From Aureimonas mangrovi (GTDB lineage: Bacteria > Pseudomonadota > Alphaproteobacteria > Rhizobiales > Rhizobiaceae), in assembly GCF_014058705.1 (NCBI RefSeq), contig NZ_CP059692.1:625001-689000 (forward strand): a DNA stretch of 64,000 nucleotides, in the 5' to 3' direction. The notes below the pieces were generated by a model. That model was not told the origin of the DNA, did no database searches, and saw only the letters and a program-made list of their open reading frames with translations. This document shows, in pieces, positions 51,892 to 59,864 of this stretch; positions within the stretch are counted from its first letter, which is position 1, and every line of letters starts with the position of its first letter. Position numbers and translations under genes: made by a program.

Positions 51892-54800
51892 ATGTCCGAA
51901 CACCATGTCGTTCCGCAACCCGCTGTAAAGCCGATCATCGGCAATCTGGCGGAAATCGATGCCGAAGCACCGGTCCAGAGCATTATGGAGCTGGCGAAGC
52001 GCTACGGCCCCTATTTCAAGCTGAAGATTTTCGACCGCACCATCTTCATCGCCAGCTCGCAGGAGCTGGTGGATGAGTTGTGCGACGAGACACGGTTTTC
52101 GAAGCGCTCGCATCCGCCGCTGGAGGAGCTGCGCGCGCTGGCCAAGGACGCGCTCTTCACCGCTTATGACGAGGAGCCCAACTGGGGCAAGGCCCATCGA
52201 ATCCTGATGCCAGCCTTCGGGCCGATCGGCGTGCGCGCGATGTTCGACAAGATGCTCGACATCGCCGACCAGATGTTCGTGCGGTGGGAGCGGTTCGGTC
52301 CCGAGGCGGTGATCGACGTTCCCGACAACATGACGCGGCTGACGCTCGACACGATCGCGCTGTGCGCCTTCGACTACCGCTTCAACAGCTTTTACCAGGA
52401 CGAGATGCACCCCTTCGTGGGGGCGATGGTGGGCGCGCTTCAGGAGGCGGGCGCTCGCGCGCGCCGGCCGAAGCTCGTCAACAGCCTGATGCTGCCGAGC
52501 GCCAGGCGTTTCGAGGCCGACAACCGGCTGATGCGCGAGGTCGCTGAAGACCTGATCGCCAGGCGGCGGGCCGATCCGTCAGGCGCCGCGAAGGACGATC
52601 TTCTGAGCCGCATGCTACACGGCGTCGACCCGCAGACGGGCGAGACGCTGAGCGACGAGAACATCGGCTTTCAGATGATCACCTTCCTGATCGCCGGGCA
52701 CGAGACGACGAGCGGCCTTCTGTCCTTTGCGATCCATCTCCTGTTGCAGAACCCCGAAAAGCTCACCGAAACCCGTAGGGTCGTCGATGCGGTGCTGGGC
52801 GAGGAGATGCCGCGGGTCGAGCATCTGGCGGAGCTGCGCTATGTCGAGCAGGTGCTGATGGAGACCCTGAGGCTCTGGCCGACGGCCCCCGCTTTCGCCG
52901 TGAAGCCGCGCCAGAAGACGCTTCTGGGCGGGCGCTACCCGTTGACCCCGGACGACACGGTCCTCATCCTCCAGCCGATGCTGCACCGCGATCCGAGGGT
53001 GTGGGACGATCCGGAAGCCTTTCGGCCCGAGCGCTTCGCCCCAGAAAACGCCGAAAAGCTGCCGCCCAATGCGTGGAAGCCCTTCGGCAACGGCGCGCGG
53101 GCCTGCATCGGCCGGCCCTTCGCCATGCAGGAGGCGCAGCTCGTCCTGTCGATGATGCTTCAGCGCTTCGACTTCGTGCTCGACGATCCTTCCTATCGGC
53201 TGAAGGTCCACGAAACGCTGACGCTGAAGCCCGAGGGCCTGCGCATCCGTGTTCGCGCGCGCCACGCATCGGCCGTTCTGGTGCGCGGTGCGCCGGCAGA
53301 TCGCCAGCCGCAGCCCCTGCGGCGGGCCGCCGTCCCCGAGACGAAGCTTTCCGAGGACGCGCCGCGCCTTCTCGTCCTCTACGGCTCGAACACCGGCTCC
53401 GCCGAAGCCTTCGCCCAGCGGATCGCGGCGGACGCGGCCGTCCACGGCTTCGCCGCCGGTGTCTCGACGATGGACGAGCATGCCGGCAGCCTGCCGACGA
53501 GTGGCGCTATCGTTGTCGTCACGGCGTCCTACGAGGGCCGGCCGCCGGACAATGCGCGCCAGTTCGTCGCTGAGATCGAGGCTTTGGAGGAGGGCGCGCT
53601 GCCGGACCTTCGCTTCGCCGTCTTCGGTTGCGGCAACCGGCAATGGGCGCGGACCTATCAGGCGATCCCCAAACGCGTCGACGCTGCCCTCGAAAAAGCA
53701 GGCGCGATGCGGATCGGCAAGCGGGGCGAAGCGGATTCGGGCGGCGACTTCTTCGGCGCTTTCGACGAATGGTACGCCGCCTTCTGGCCACAGATGGCGG
53801 AAGCCTTCGGGCTCGAGGCGGCCGAGCCGCAGCCCACCGCGTCGTTGAAGGTCTCCTTCGTGCGCGGCGGGCGCGAGAGCGCGCTGCGGCTCGGCGACCT
53901 GAAGCAGGGGGTCGTCGAGGAGAACCGCGAACTTTGCGAGACGAGCGCGCCGAACATCCGGTCCAAGCGCCATATCGAGTTCCGCTTGCCGGACGGAATG
54001 CGCTATCGCGCCGGCGATTATCTGGCGGTTCTGGCGCGTAACCCGGTGGAAAGTGTCGAGCGCGTCCTCCGACGCTTCGGCCTCGCCCCCGACACGCAGA
54101 TCGTGATCGAGGCCACACCGGGCTCGACGGCGCTGCCGACCGGCCGTCCCGTCGCCTGCGGCGATCTTCTGGCAAGCTATGTCGAGCTGGCACAGCCGGC
54201 GACGAAGGCACAGGTCGCCATGCTGGCCTCCGCGACACGCTGCCCGCCGGACCGGGAGAAGCTCGATCGTCTGGCCGGAGCCGACCATGAGCGCGAGGTG
54301 CTGGAGAAGCGCGTCAGCCTGATCGACCTCCTCGACCGCTTCCATGCGTGCGAACTGGACTTCTCGGCCTATCTGTCGATGCTGCCGTTGATGAAGGCGC
54401 GGCAATATTCCATCTCCTCCTCGCCCCTGTGGAAGCCGGACCATGTGACGCTGACAGTGGCCGTGGTCGATGCGCCGGCGCTCGCCAGCTCGGGCCGCTT
54501 CCAGGGCGTCGCGTCGAGTTATCTCGCCGCGCTCGCGCCCGGAGATCGAGTGGCGATCGCGGTGCGCCCGTCCGACGCACGCTTTCATCCGCCGGGAGAG
54601 CCGTCGGTCCCGCTGATCCTGATCTGCGCGGGTTCTGGCATCGCGCCGTTTCGCGGGTTCCTGCAGGAGCGTGCCGCGCAGAAGGCGAGCGGGCGCAAGG
54701 TGGGGCCGGCGCTCCTGTTCTTCGGCACCAGCCACCCCGAGGTCGACTATCTTTATCGAGACGAACTGGCCGCATGGGCTCGCGACGGCGTCGTCACGGT

Positions 54801-55068
54801 ATTTCCGGCCTTTTCCGAAGAGCCGGAGGGCGAGATCCGCTTCGTGCAGCACCGCGTCTGGGCCGAGCGCGAGAGTGTCGCGGCGCTCTTCCGGCAGGGG
54901 GCGACGGTGTTCGTGTGCGGCGACGGGCGCCATATGGCGCCGGCTGTCCGCCAGACGCTCGTCCACATCTTTCGGGAGGCAACGGGCGCCGGCGAGGCCG
55001 AAGCGGAGCTATGGGCCGATACGATCGAACGCGAACACGGCCGTTATGTCGCCGATGTCTTCGCATAG
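51892..55068 (+). CDS. Self-sufficient cytochrome P450/NADPH-P450 reductase (CYP102 type)
   Basis: This 1058-residue fusion has a P450 domain (residues about 1-465) with I-helix AGHETTSG (about 268), ETLRLWP and the heme loop FGNGARACIGRPFAMQEA (Cys near 405). An FMN domain follows (VLYGSNTGSAEAFAQRIA, about 493) and then a FAD/NADPH domain with RQYSISSS and CAGSGIAPFRGFLQERAAQ. The order matches P450 BM3. It should hydroxylate fatty acids or similar chains subterminally with NADPH. The frame is open to a TTG at 51853; ATG 51892 gives the family N-terminus. Divergent from TetR. Confidence 0.93.
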   Translation: MSEHHVVPQPAVKPIIGNLAEIDAEAPVQSIMELAKRYGPYFKLKIFDRTIFIASSQELVDELCDETRFSKRSHPPLEELRALAKDALFTAYDEEPNWGKAHRILMPAFGPIGVRAMFDKMLDIADQMFVRWERFGPEAVIDVPDNMTRLTLDTIALCAFDYRFNSFYQDEMHPFVGAMVGALQEAGARARRPKLVNSLMLPSARRFEADNRLMREVAEDLIARRRADPSGAAKDDLLSRMLHGVDPQTGETLSDENIGFQMITFLIAGHETTSGLLSFAIHLLLQNPEKLTETRRVVDAVLGEEMPRVEHLAELRYVEQVLMETLRLWPTAPAFAVKPRQKTLLGGRYPLTPDDTVLILQPMLHRDPRVWDDPEAFRPERFAPENAEKLPPNAWKPFGNGARACIGRPFAMQEAQLVLSMMLQRFDFVLDDPSYRLKVHETLTLKPEGLRIRVRARHASAVLVRGAPADRQPQPLRRAAVPETKLSEDAPRLLVLYGSNTGSAEAFAQRIAADAAVHGFAAGVSTMDEHAGSLPTSGAIVVVTASYEGRPPDNARQFVAEIEALEEGALPDLRFAVFGCGNRQWARTYQAIPKRVDAALEKAGAMRIGKRGEADSGGDFFGAFDEWYAAFWPQMAEAFGLEAAEPQPTASLKVSFVRGGRESALRLGDLKQGVVEENRELCETSAPNIRSKRHIEFRLPDGMRYRAGDYLAVLARNPVESVERVLRRFGLAPDTQIVIEATPGSTALPTGRPVACGDLLASYVELAQPATKAQVAMLASATRCPPDREKLDRLAGADHEREVLEKRVSLIDLLDRFHACELDFSAYLSMLPLMKARQYSISSSPLWKPDHVTLTVAVVDAPALASSGRFQGVASSYLAALAPGDRVAIAVRPSDARFHPPGEPSVPLILICAGSGIAPFRGFLQERAAQKASGRKVGPALLFFGTSHPEVDYLYRDELAAWARDGVVTVFPAFSEEPEGEIRFVQHRVWAERESVAALFRQGATVFVCGDGRHMAPAVRQTLVHIFREATGAGEAEAELWADTIEREHGRYVADVFA

Positions 55069-55090
55069 GCCGCCGGGAGTGACGACATCC

Positions 55091-56227
55091 ATGACACCAT
55101 CCCCCGCCAGGCGCGCCGCGATCGGCGCCGTGCTCGCCCTCTCCCTAGCCCTCGGGGGCTGCCTGGCGCGCCCGCAGCCGGGCGTCCTCCAGTCGATGGG
55201 CGAGACGGTGGAGGGCGCCGAGGTCGTGAAGATCCTGGCGATGACGACCCGCGGTCGCGCGGCGCCGGACGCCAACGTCTTCACGACCGAGCGGGTATCC
55301 AGCCCCAACCTGTCCGCGTTCACGATCTCCGTGCCGCCGACCCACGAGCCCGGCAGGATCGAGTGGCCCGAGCGGAGCATCGATCCGGCAACGACCTTCG
55401 CGACTCTAGATCAGGGCATCCTGACGACGCGCGGCTTCTACGAGGCTGCGGCCAACCCGGAAAACGGGGGCCGCGACGTGACCGTCTTCGTCCATGGCTA
55501 CAACACGAGCTTCGTGGAGGCACTCTACCGCTTAGCGCAGATGCGCGCCGACACCGGAGAGGACGGATCCGCCGTTCTGTTCGCCTGGCCCTCCGAGGAG
55601 GCGATCGCCGGTTACATGGCTGACCGCGAGGCCGTGACCTACTCGCGAGATGCTCTCGCGCAGATGCTCGCCGAATTCGCGCGCGATCGGCGGATCGGCT
55701 CGATCAACCTCGTCGCGCATTCGATGGGCGGCTGGTTGACGATGGAGGCGCTGCGCCAGCTTCGCCTGACGGGGCAGGGCGATGTTCTGGATCGCCTGTC
55801 GGTCGTCCTCGCGGCGCCCGATATCGACGTCGACGTCTTCGAATCGCAGCTTCGCGTGCTCGGGCCGATGGACCCGCCGCTGACGGTCCTCGTCTCGACG
55901 GACGACCGCGCACTTCTCGTCTCCAACCGTCTCGGCGGCGCGCGTGATCGCGTCGGCGCGCTCGACATCAACGATGTGCGGGTTCAGGAGCTGGCGGCGC
56001 GCGACAATGTCGCGATCGTCGACATCTCTTCGGTGCAGTCGGCGGACGGGCTCAACCACAGCCGCTTCGCCCAACTCGCAGCGCTCTATCCTCAGGGAAG
56101 CGAGGGCGAGGACGAGGATGCCGGCTTCCAGATCAGGCAGGCGGGCGCCTTCGTCTTCAACGCGGCCGGCCGCACGATCGCAAGCCCCTTCGATCTGATC
56201 GGGCAGATTCTCGATCCGCAGCAGTAG
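55091..56227 (+). CDS. Lipoprotein alpha/beta hydrolase (DUF900/COG4782 type)
   Basis: This 378-residue protein has a lipoprotein signal (ALSLALGGC, Cys near 24). A COG4782 hydrolase follows: VTVFVHGYNTSFVEALYRLAQM (oxyanion region) and the nucleophile elbow NLVAHSMGGWLTMEALR with Ser. The catalytic Asp is probably in VVLAAPDIDVDVF and the His in DGLNHSRF. It is probably anchored to a membrane in the periplasm. It follows the P450 gene by 22 bases and is likely cotranscribed; it may release the ester or lactone products or substrates of the oxygenase. The start could also be a GTG at 55079. Confidence 0.82.
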   Translation: MTPSPARRAAIGAVLALSLALGGCLARPQPGVLQSMGETVEGAEVVKILAMTTRGRAAPDANVFTTERVSSPNLSAFTISVPPTHEPGRIEWPERSIDPATTFATLDQGILTTRGFYEAAANPENGGRDVTVFVHGYNTSFVEALYRLAQMRADTGEDGSAVLFAWPSEEAIAGYMADREAVTYSRDALAQMLAEFARDRRIGSINLVAHSMGGWLTMEALRQLRLTGQGDVLDRLSVVLAAPDIDVDVFESQLRVLGPMDPPLTVLVSTDDRALLVSNRLGGARDRVGALDINDVRVQELAARDNVAIVDISSVQSADGLNHSRFAQLAALYPQGSEGEDEDAGFQIRQAGAFVFNAAGRTIASPFDLIGQILDPQQ

Positions 56228-56239
56228 CGCGCTGTTTCG

Positions 56240-56878
56240 TCAGCGCGCCGCCTTGGCCGCGTCGAAGGCCGCTACCGCGAGCCTGGCTTTTTCGCGAACC
56301 GCTTGCGCGCTGTCGCCGGGGCGGTAGAGGCTGGAGCCGAGACCGAAGGTCTCGATGCCGCTCGCCATATAGGCCGAGAAATCCTTTTCCGAGATGCCGC
56401 CCACCGCGCCGATCGTCGTGCCAGTGGGCAAGATGGCGCGGATTGCGGCGATGCCGCCGGCACCGAGAACGCTGGCCGGAAAGAACTTCAGCGCCGAGGC
56501 GCCCGCCGCGAGCGCCGCCAGAGCCTCGCTCGGCGTCAGGACGCCTGGCATCGCGATGAGGCCGCGCTCGGCGGCGCGCCTGATCACCGCCGCGTCCACA
56601 TTCGGCGTCACCATGAGGCGCGCGCCGGTGTCGGCCAGCTTGTCCACCGCCTCGGGCGTCAACACGGTGCCTGCGCCGATCAGCGTCGCCTCGCCGTGCC
56701 GGCGCGCCATGCGCTCGATCGATACGAAAGGGTCCGGGGAGTTCAGCGGCACCTCGATCGCCTCGAAGCCCTCCTCGACGAGGGCATCGGCGACGGCTTC
56801 GGCATCTGCCGGGCCAAGGCCGCGCAGGATGGCGACGAGCGGCCGGCGAAGCTGCGGCCATGCAGGACAGGCGGTCAT
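56240..56878 (-). CDS. dgoA: 2-dehydro-3-deoxy-6-phosphogalactonate aldolase
   Basis: This 212-residue class I aldolase of the KDPG/KDPGal family has LVAILRGLGPADAEAVADALVEEGFEAIEVPLNSP (with the catalytic Glu), LIGAGTVLTPEAVD, the Schiff-base Lys in ALKFFPASVLG and phosphate-binding GAVGGISEKDFSAYM with FGLGSSLYRPG. LNSPDPFVSI at the N-terminus favours the galactonate version. It splits the product of the adjacent kinase into pyruvate and glyceraldehyde 3-phosphate. Its ATG overlaps the dgoK stop. Confidence 0.9.
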   Translation of the reverse strand: MTACPAWPQLRRPLVAILRGLGPADAEAVADALVEEGFEAIEVPLNSPDPFVSIERMARRHGEATLIGAGTVLTPEAVDKLADTGARLMVTPNVDAAVIRRAAERGLIAMPGVLTPSEALAALAAGASALKFFPASVLGAGGIAAIRAILPTGTTIGAVGGISEKDFSAYMASGIETFGLGSSLYRPGDSAQAVREKARLAVAAFDAAKAAR

Positions 56879-57819
56879 CGGGCGTTCTCCTCAGCGCTCG
56901 GCCAGAGCCGGCGCGCCATTGCATGAAGGGCGGTGCGTGTCGTCTCCTCGGCATCGACCGTATCGACGTCGAAGCCCGCTTCGGCAAGGGCGCTGCGATA
57001 AAGCGCCCCGAGGCGGCCGGATGAGACGAGGAGCAGCTTCCGGCTCTCTGCGGCAAGACGACGGCGCGCGGCGCCGATCTCGGCGCCGATGAGAAGACCG
57101 GAGAGGCGTGTGGCGCCGGCGGCGGGGTCGGCAAGCGACAGGAGCGGGCCGGCGCGCAGCGCAAAGAGCTTCGTCGTCAGCACATCCGGCTCGGCCAGCG
57201 CCTCGCGAACGGCGGCAAGAAAGGTCGTCTCGTCTCCCTCTTCGCCGGCGTCCATCACGTGCCGCAGGATCGAATGGCGGCTGAGGAGATCGAAGATCTC
57301 GCCCGTCATGAAGGTCGCGAAATCGGCGATCGCACCCTCTTCGATCCGCACCCATTTGCTGTGCGTGCCGGGCAGGCAGACCAGCGTGTCGCCTTGAACG
57401 CCGAGGCCCGCGATCTGTGTTTCCTCGCCGCGCATCACGTCGGGCGCATCCGCATCGATCTGTGCGACGCCGGGCAGGATGCGCACGTCGCCCAGAGAGG
57501 TCTCGACCCGCACCGCGTGCGCTGCGAGTTCATCGAGCGGCGCAGGGACGGGCCGATAGGGCGCTTCCATCCAGCCCTGCCGCGCGCCGGCCATGCCGCA
57601 GATGATGACCGGTGTGCCGGCCGGTGCGCCGATCTTGTCCAGATGTTCGGCCAGCGTCGTCTCGAAGCCGCGTTCGCGCACGCGCTCCATGCCCTCCGTG
57701 CCGCGGCTTTGCGCGATGACAGCGCCGCCGGCATCGAGGAGCCACAGGCGGAAGCTCGTCGTCCCCCAATCCACAGCGGCGCAGAACGCGTTCCGCCTCA
57801 CGCTTTCGTCGGACGTCAT
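56875..57819 (-). CDS. dgoK: 2-dehydro-3-deoxygalactonokinase
   Basis: This 314-residue kinase of the DgoK family has AAVDWGTTSFRLWLLD at the N-terminus, VIICGMAGARQGWMEAPY, LVCLPGTHSKWVRIEEGAIADFATFMTGE, and GLLIGAEIGAARR near the end. GGGAGA lies eight bases before the ATG at 57819; the long open frame beyond is not coding. It phosphorylates 2-keto-3-deoxygalactonate for DgoA. The pathway's dehydratase, transporter and regulator are not in this window. Confidence 0.9.
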   Translation of the reverse strand: MTSDESVRRNAFCAAVDWGTTSFRLWLLDAGGAVIAQSRGTEGMERVRERGFETTLAEHLDKIGAPAGTPVIICGMAGARQGWMEAPYRPVPAPLDELAAHAVRVETSLGDVRILPGVAQIDADAPDVMRGEETQIAGLGVQGDTLVCLPGTHSKWVRIEEGAIADFATFMTGEIFDLLSRHSILRHVMDAGEEGDETTFLAAVREALAEPDVLTTKLFALRAGPLLSLADPAAGATRLSGLLIGAEIGAARRRLAAESRKLLLVSSGRLGALYRSALAEAGFDVDTVDAEETTRTALHAMARRLWPSAEENAR

Positions 57820-57921
57820 TCGGCTTTCTCCCTGGCGAGCCGGGGTGGCCGCGCCTTGACGCGCGGCGTGATCTCGCTCACCAGCCGCCGCGGGACACAT
57901 CCCTAACGACAGGAGACTGCA

Positions 57922-58269
57922 ATGACCATCCAGCGCTTCAAGATCGGCAAGCGAATGAGCCAGGCCGTGCGCGCGGGCGACACGATCTATCTCGCCGGCC
58001 AGGTCGCCGACGACGCGAAAGGCTCGCTCGAGGCGCAGACGCGGGAGGTCCTTGCCAAGATCGATGCGTTGCTGGCCGAGGCCGGTGCCGACAAGTCCGC
58101 ACTCGTCGCCGTCAACGTCTTCCTGCCCAACATCGCCGATTTCGACGCGATGAACGTGATCTATGACGCCTGGGTCGACACGGCGAACCCGCCGGCCCGC
58201 GCTTGCATCGAGGCTCGCCTCGCCGATCCGGACCTGCGCGTCGAGATGACGGCCGTCGCCGTTCTGTAA
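57922..58269 (+). CDS. RidA-family protein
   Basis: This 115-residue Rid-family (YjgF/YER057c/UK114) protein has SQAVRAGDTIYLAGQVADD, VNVFLPNIADFDAMNVIYDAW and PPARACIEARLADPDLRVEM. The Arg in PARACIEA corresponds to the residue that binds the carboxylate of imine intermediates. It may hydrolyse enamine/imine by-products or, given its neighbours, act like RutC on pyrimidine breakdown products. It is divergent from dgoK, and a perfect 18-bp hairpin follows it. Confidence 0.88.
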   Translation: MTIQRFKIGKRMSQAVRAGDTIYLAGQVADDAKGSLEAQTREVLAKIDALLAEAGADKSALVAVNVFLPNIADFDAMNVIYDAWVDTANPPARACIEARLADPDLRVEMTAVAVL

Positions 58270-58271
58270 AT

Positions 58272-58310
58272 ATGCAGCCGACTGCCCACCATGTGGGCAG
58301 TCGGCTGCAT
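58272..58310 (+). terminator. Perfect 18-bp hairpin after the RidA gene
   Basis: ATGCAGCCGACTGCCCAC (58272-58289) pairs perfectly with 58293-58310 around a three-base loop. It starts three bases after the RidA stop. There is no T-run, so it may act as a transcript-stabilising or attenuating hairpin, or as a terminator in this GC-rich host. It separates RidA from the RutR site and preT. Confidence 0.65.
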
Positions 58311-58331
58311 TGCACGGCATTCCATCTACTT

Positions 58332-58347
58332 TTGACCGTATGATCAA
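58332..58347. promoter_or_regulatory. Near-consensus RutR operator upstream of preT
   Basis: The 16-mer TTGACCGTATGATCAA matches the published RutR consensus TTGACCANNTGGTCAA at 12 of 14 defined positions. The outer arms TTTTGA and TCAAAA are perfectly inverted (58330-58349). It lies 73 bases before the preT start, and a RutR homologue is encoded at 61196-61846. Repression of preTA relieved by uracil or thymine is the expected effect. Confidence 0.6.
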
Positions 58348-58419
58348 AAATCGTCGTTGACGCCCGCCGGCGATCCTGCCCAGTCTTGTCTGGAATGGTT
58401 CGAAGGAGGCGCATGGCGC

Positions 58420-59850
58420 ATGGACGAGCATTCCCCCGCCGCCCCCGATATCGCCGTCGGGCGTCTCGAGCCGACCGTTCTGGCGGACAATTTTTTCGAC
58501 CTGCACCCGCCGCTCGATCGGCACGAGGCTCTGGTCGAGGCGGATCGCTGCTATTTCTGTTTCGACGCGCCCTGCATGCAGGCCTGCCCGACGTCGATCG
58601 ACATCCCGCTCTTCATCCGGCAGATCCAGGCCGGCAATCGTGCCGGCGCCGGCCGCACCATCCTCGAGGACAACATTCTTGGCGGCATGTGCGCGCGCGT
58701 CTGCCCGGTCGAGACGCTGTGCGAGGAGGCGTGCGTTCGCGAAAAGGCCGAGGGCAAGCCGGTAAAGATCGGCCTCCTCCAGCGCCACGCGACCGATGCC
58801 GTCCTGGCGAGCAAAACGCATCCCTTCGTAAGGGCGACGTCCACCGGGCGGCGCGTGGCTGTGGTCGGCGCCGGCCCCGCCGGCCTTTCCTGCGCCCATC
58901 GCCTCGCCATGCTCGGGCACGAGGTTGTCCTGTTCGATGCACGGCCGAAGCCCGGCGGCCTCAACGAGTATGGGATCGCCGCCTACAAAGCGACGGACGG
59001 CTTCGCACAGGCCGAAGTCGATTTCGTTCTGTCCATCGGCGGCGTCACGCTGGAGACGGGGCGGCGGCTCGGCGAAAACCTCGATCTCGGCGAACTTCGT
59101 GGCTCGTTCGACGCGGTCTTCCTCGGCATCGGGCTTGCCGGCGTCAACGCGCTCGGCGCCGAAGGCGAGGAGGCCTCCGGCAGCCACGATGCCGTCGCGT
59201 GGATTTCCGATCTGCGTCAGGCGGACGACCTGTCGAGCCTTCCGGTCGGGCGGCGCGTCGTCGTCATCGGCGGGGGCATGACGGCGGTCGATGCGGCGGT
59301 GCAGGCGAAGGCGCTTGGCGCCGAGGAGGTGACGCTCGCCTATCGACGGGGGCGCGAGGCGATGAACGCCTCGCGCTACGAGCAGGAACTCGCGGCCTCG
59401 CGCGGGGTCCACATCCGTTGCCATCTGCGCCCGGTGCGGCTTTTGACGGCGGACGGACGCGTGCGCGGTGTCGAGATGGAGCGTACGCGCGAGGAGGGCG
59501 GGCGCCTCGTCGGCACCGGCGCGTTCGTGACGCTGGCGGCCGATCAGGTCTTCAAGGCGATCGGCCAGTCTTTCGATGGCGCCGGCCTCGACGAAGGGGC
59601 CACGCGCGTCGCCATCGAGGGCGGCCGCATCCGCGTCGACGCGGATCGCCGCACCAGCCTCGATGGCGTCTGGGCCGGCGGTGACTGCGCGCTTGGCGGC
59701 GAGGACCTCACCGTCGTCGCCGTGGAGGACGGCAAGCGCGCCGCGCTGAGCATCCATGCCGAGTTGACCGCCAGGCGGGACGAGGGCGCGAGCCTTTTCG
59801 AGCGCGTCGGGGAGGTGCTGTCCGACCTTTCCCATCTCGTGCGGCCTTAA
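58420..59850 (+). CDS. preT: Dihydropyrimidine dehydrogenase small subunit PreT
   Basis: This 476-residue flavoprotein resembles GltD. Its N-terminal four-cysteine Fe-S region is CYFCFDAPCMQACPTSIDIPLFI and ARVCPVETLCEEACVREKAEG. The FAD motif is VVGAGPAGLSCAHRLAMLGHEVVLFDA and the NAD(P) motif VIGGGMTAVDAAVQAKALG. It supplies electrons to PreA for uracil and thymine reduction. GGAGG lies ten bases before the ATG at 58420; the frame extends to 58357 without support. It is 14 bases upstream of preA. Confidence 0.92.
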   Translation: MDEHSPAAPDIAVGRLEPTVLADNFFDLHPPLDRHEALVEADRCYFCFDAPCMQACPTSIDIPLFIRQIQAGNRAGAGRTILEDNILGGMCARVCPVETLCEEACVREKAEGKPVKIGLLQRHATDAVLASKTHPFVRATSTGRRVAVVGAGPAGLSCAHRLAMLGHEVVLFDARPKPGGLNEYGIAAYKATDGFAQAEVDFVLSIGGVTLETGRRLGENLDLGELRGSFDAVFLGIGLAGVNALGAEGEEASGSHDAVAWISDLRQADDLSSLPVGRRVVVIGGGMTAVDAAVQAKALGAEEVTLAYRRGREAMNASRYEQELAASRGVHIRCHLRPVRLLTADGRVRGVEMERTREEGGRLVGTGAFVTLAADQVFKAIGQSFDGAGLDEGATRVAIEGGRIRVDADRRTSLDGVWAGGDCALGGEDLTVVAVEDGKRAALSIHAELTARRDEGASLFERVGEVLSDLSHLVRP

Positions 59851-59864
59851 GGGAGAACGCGATC

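Noticed and set aside
52615-54966. Minus-strand open frame of 783 codons
   Set aside because: Antisense to the P450-reductase gene with biased composition; a shadow of the real gene.
57820-59835. Long upstream extension of dgoK on the minus strand
   Set aside because: It runs antisense through RidA and preT and is an open-frame artefact; the DgoK start with a ribosome site is at 57819.
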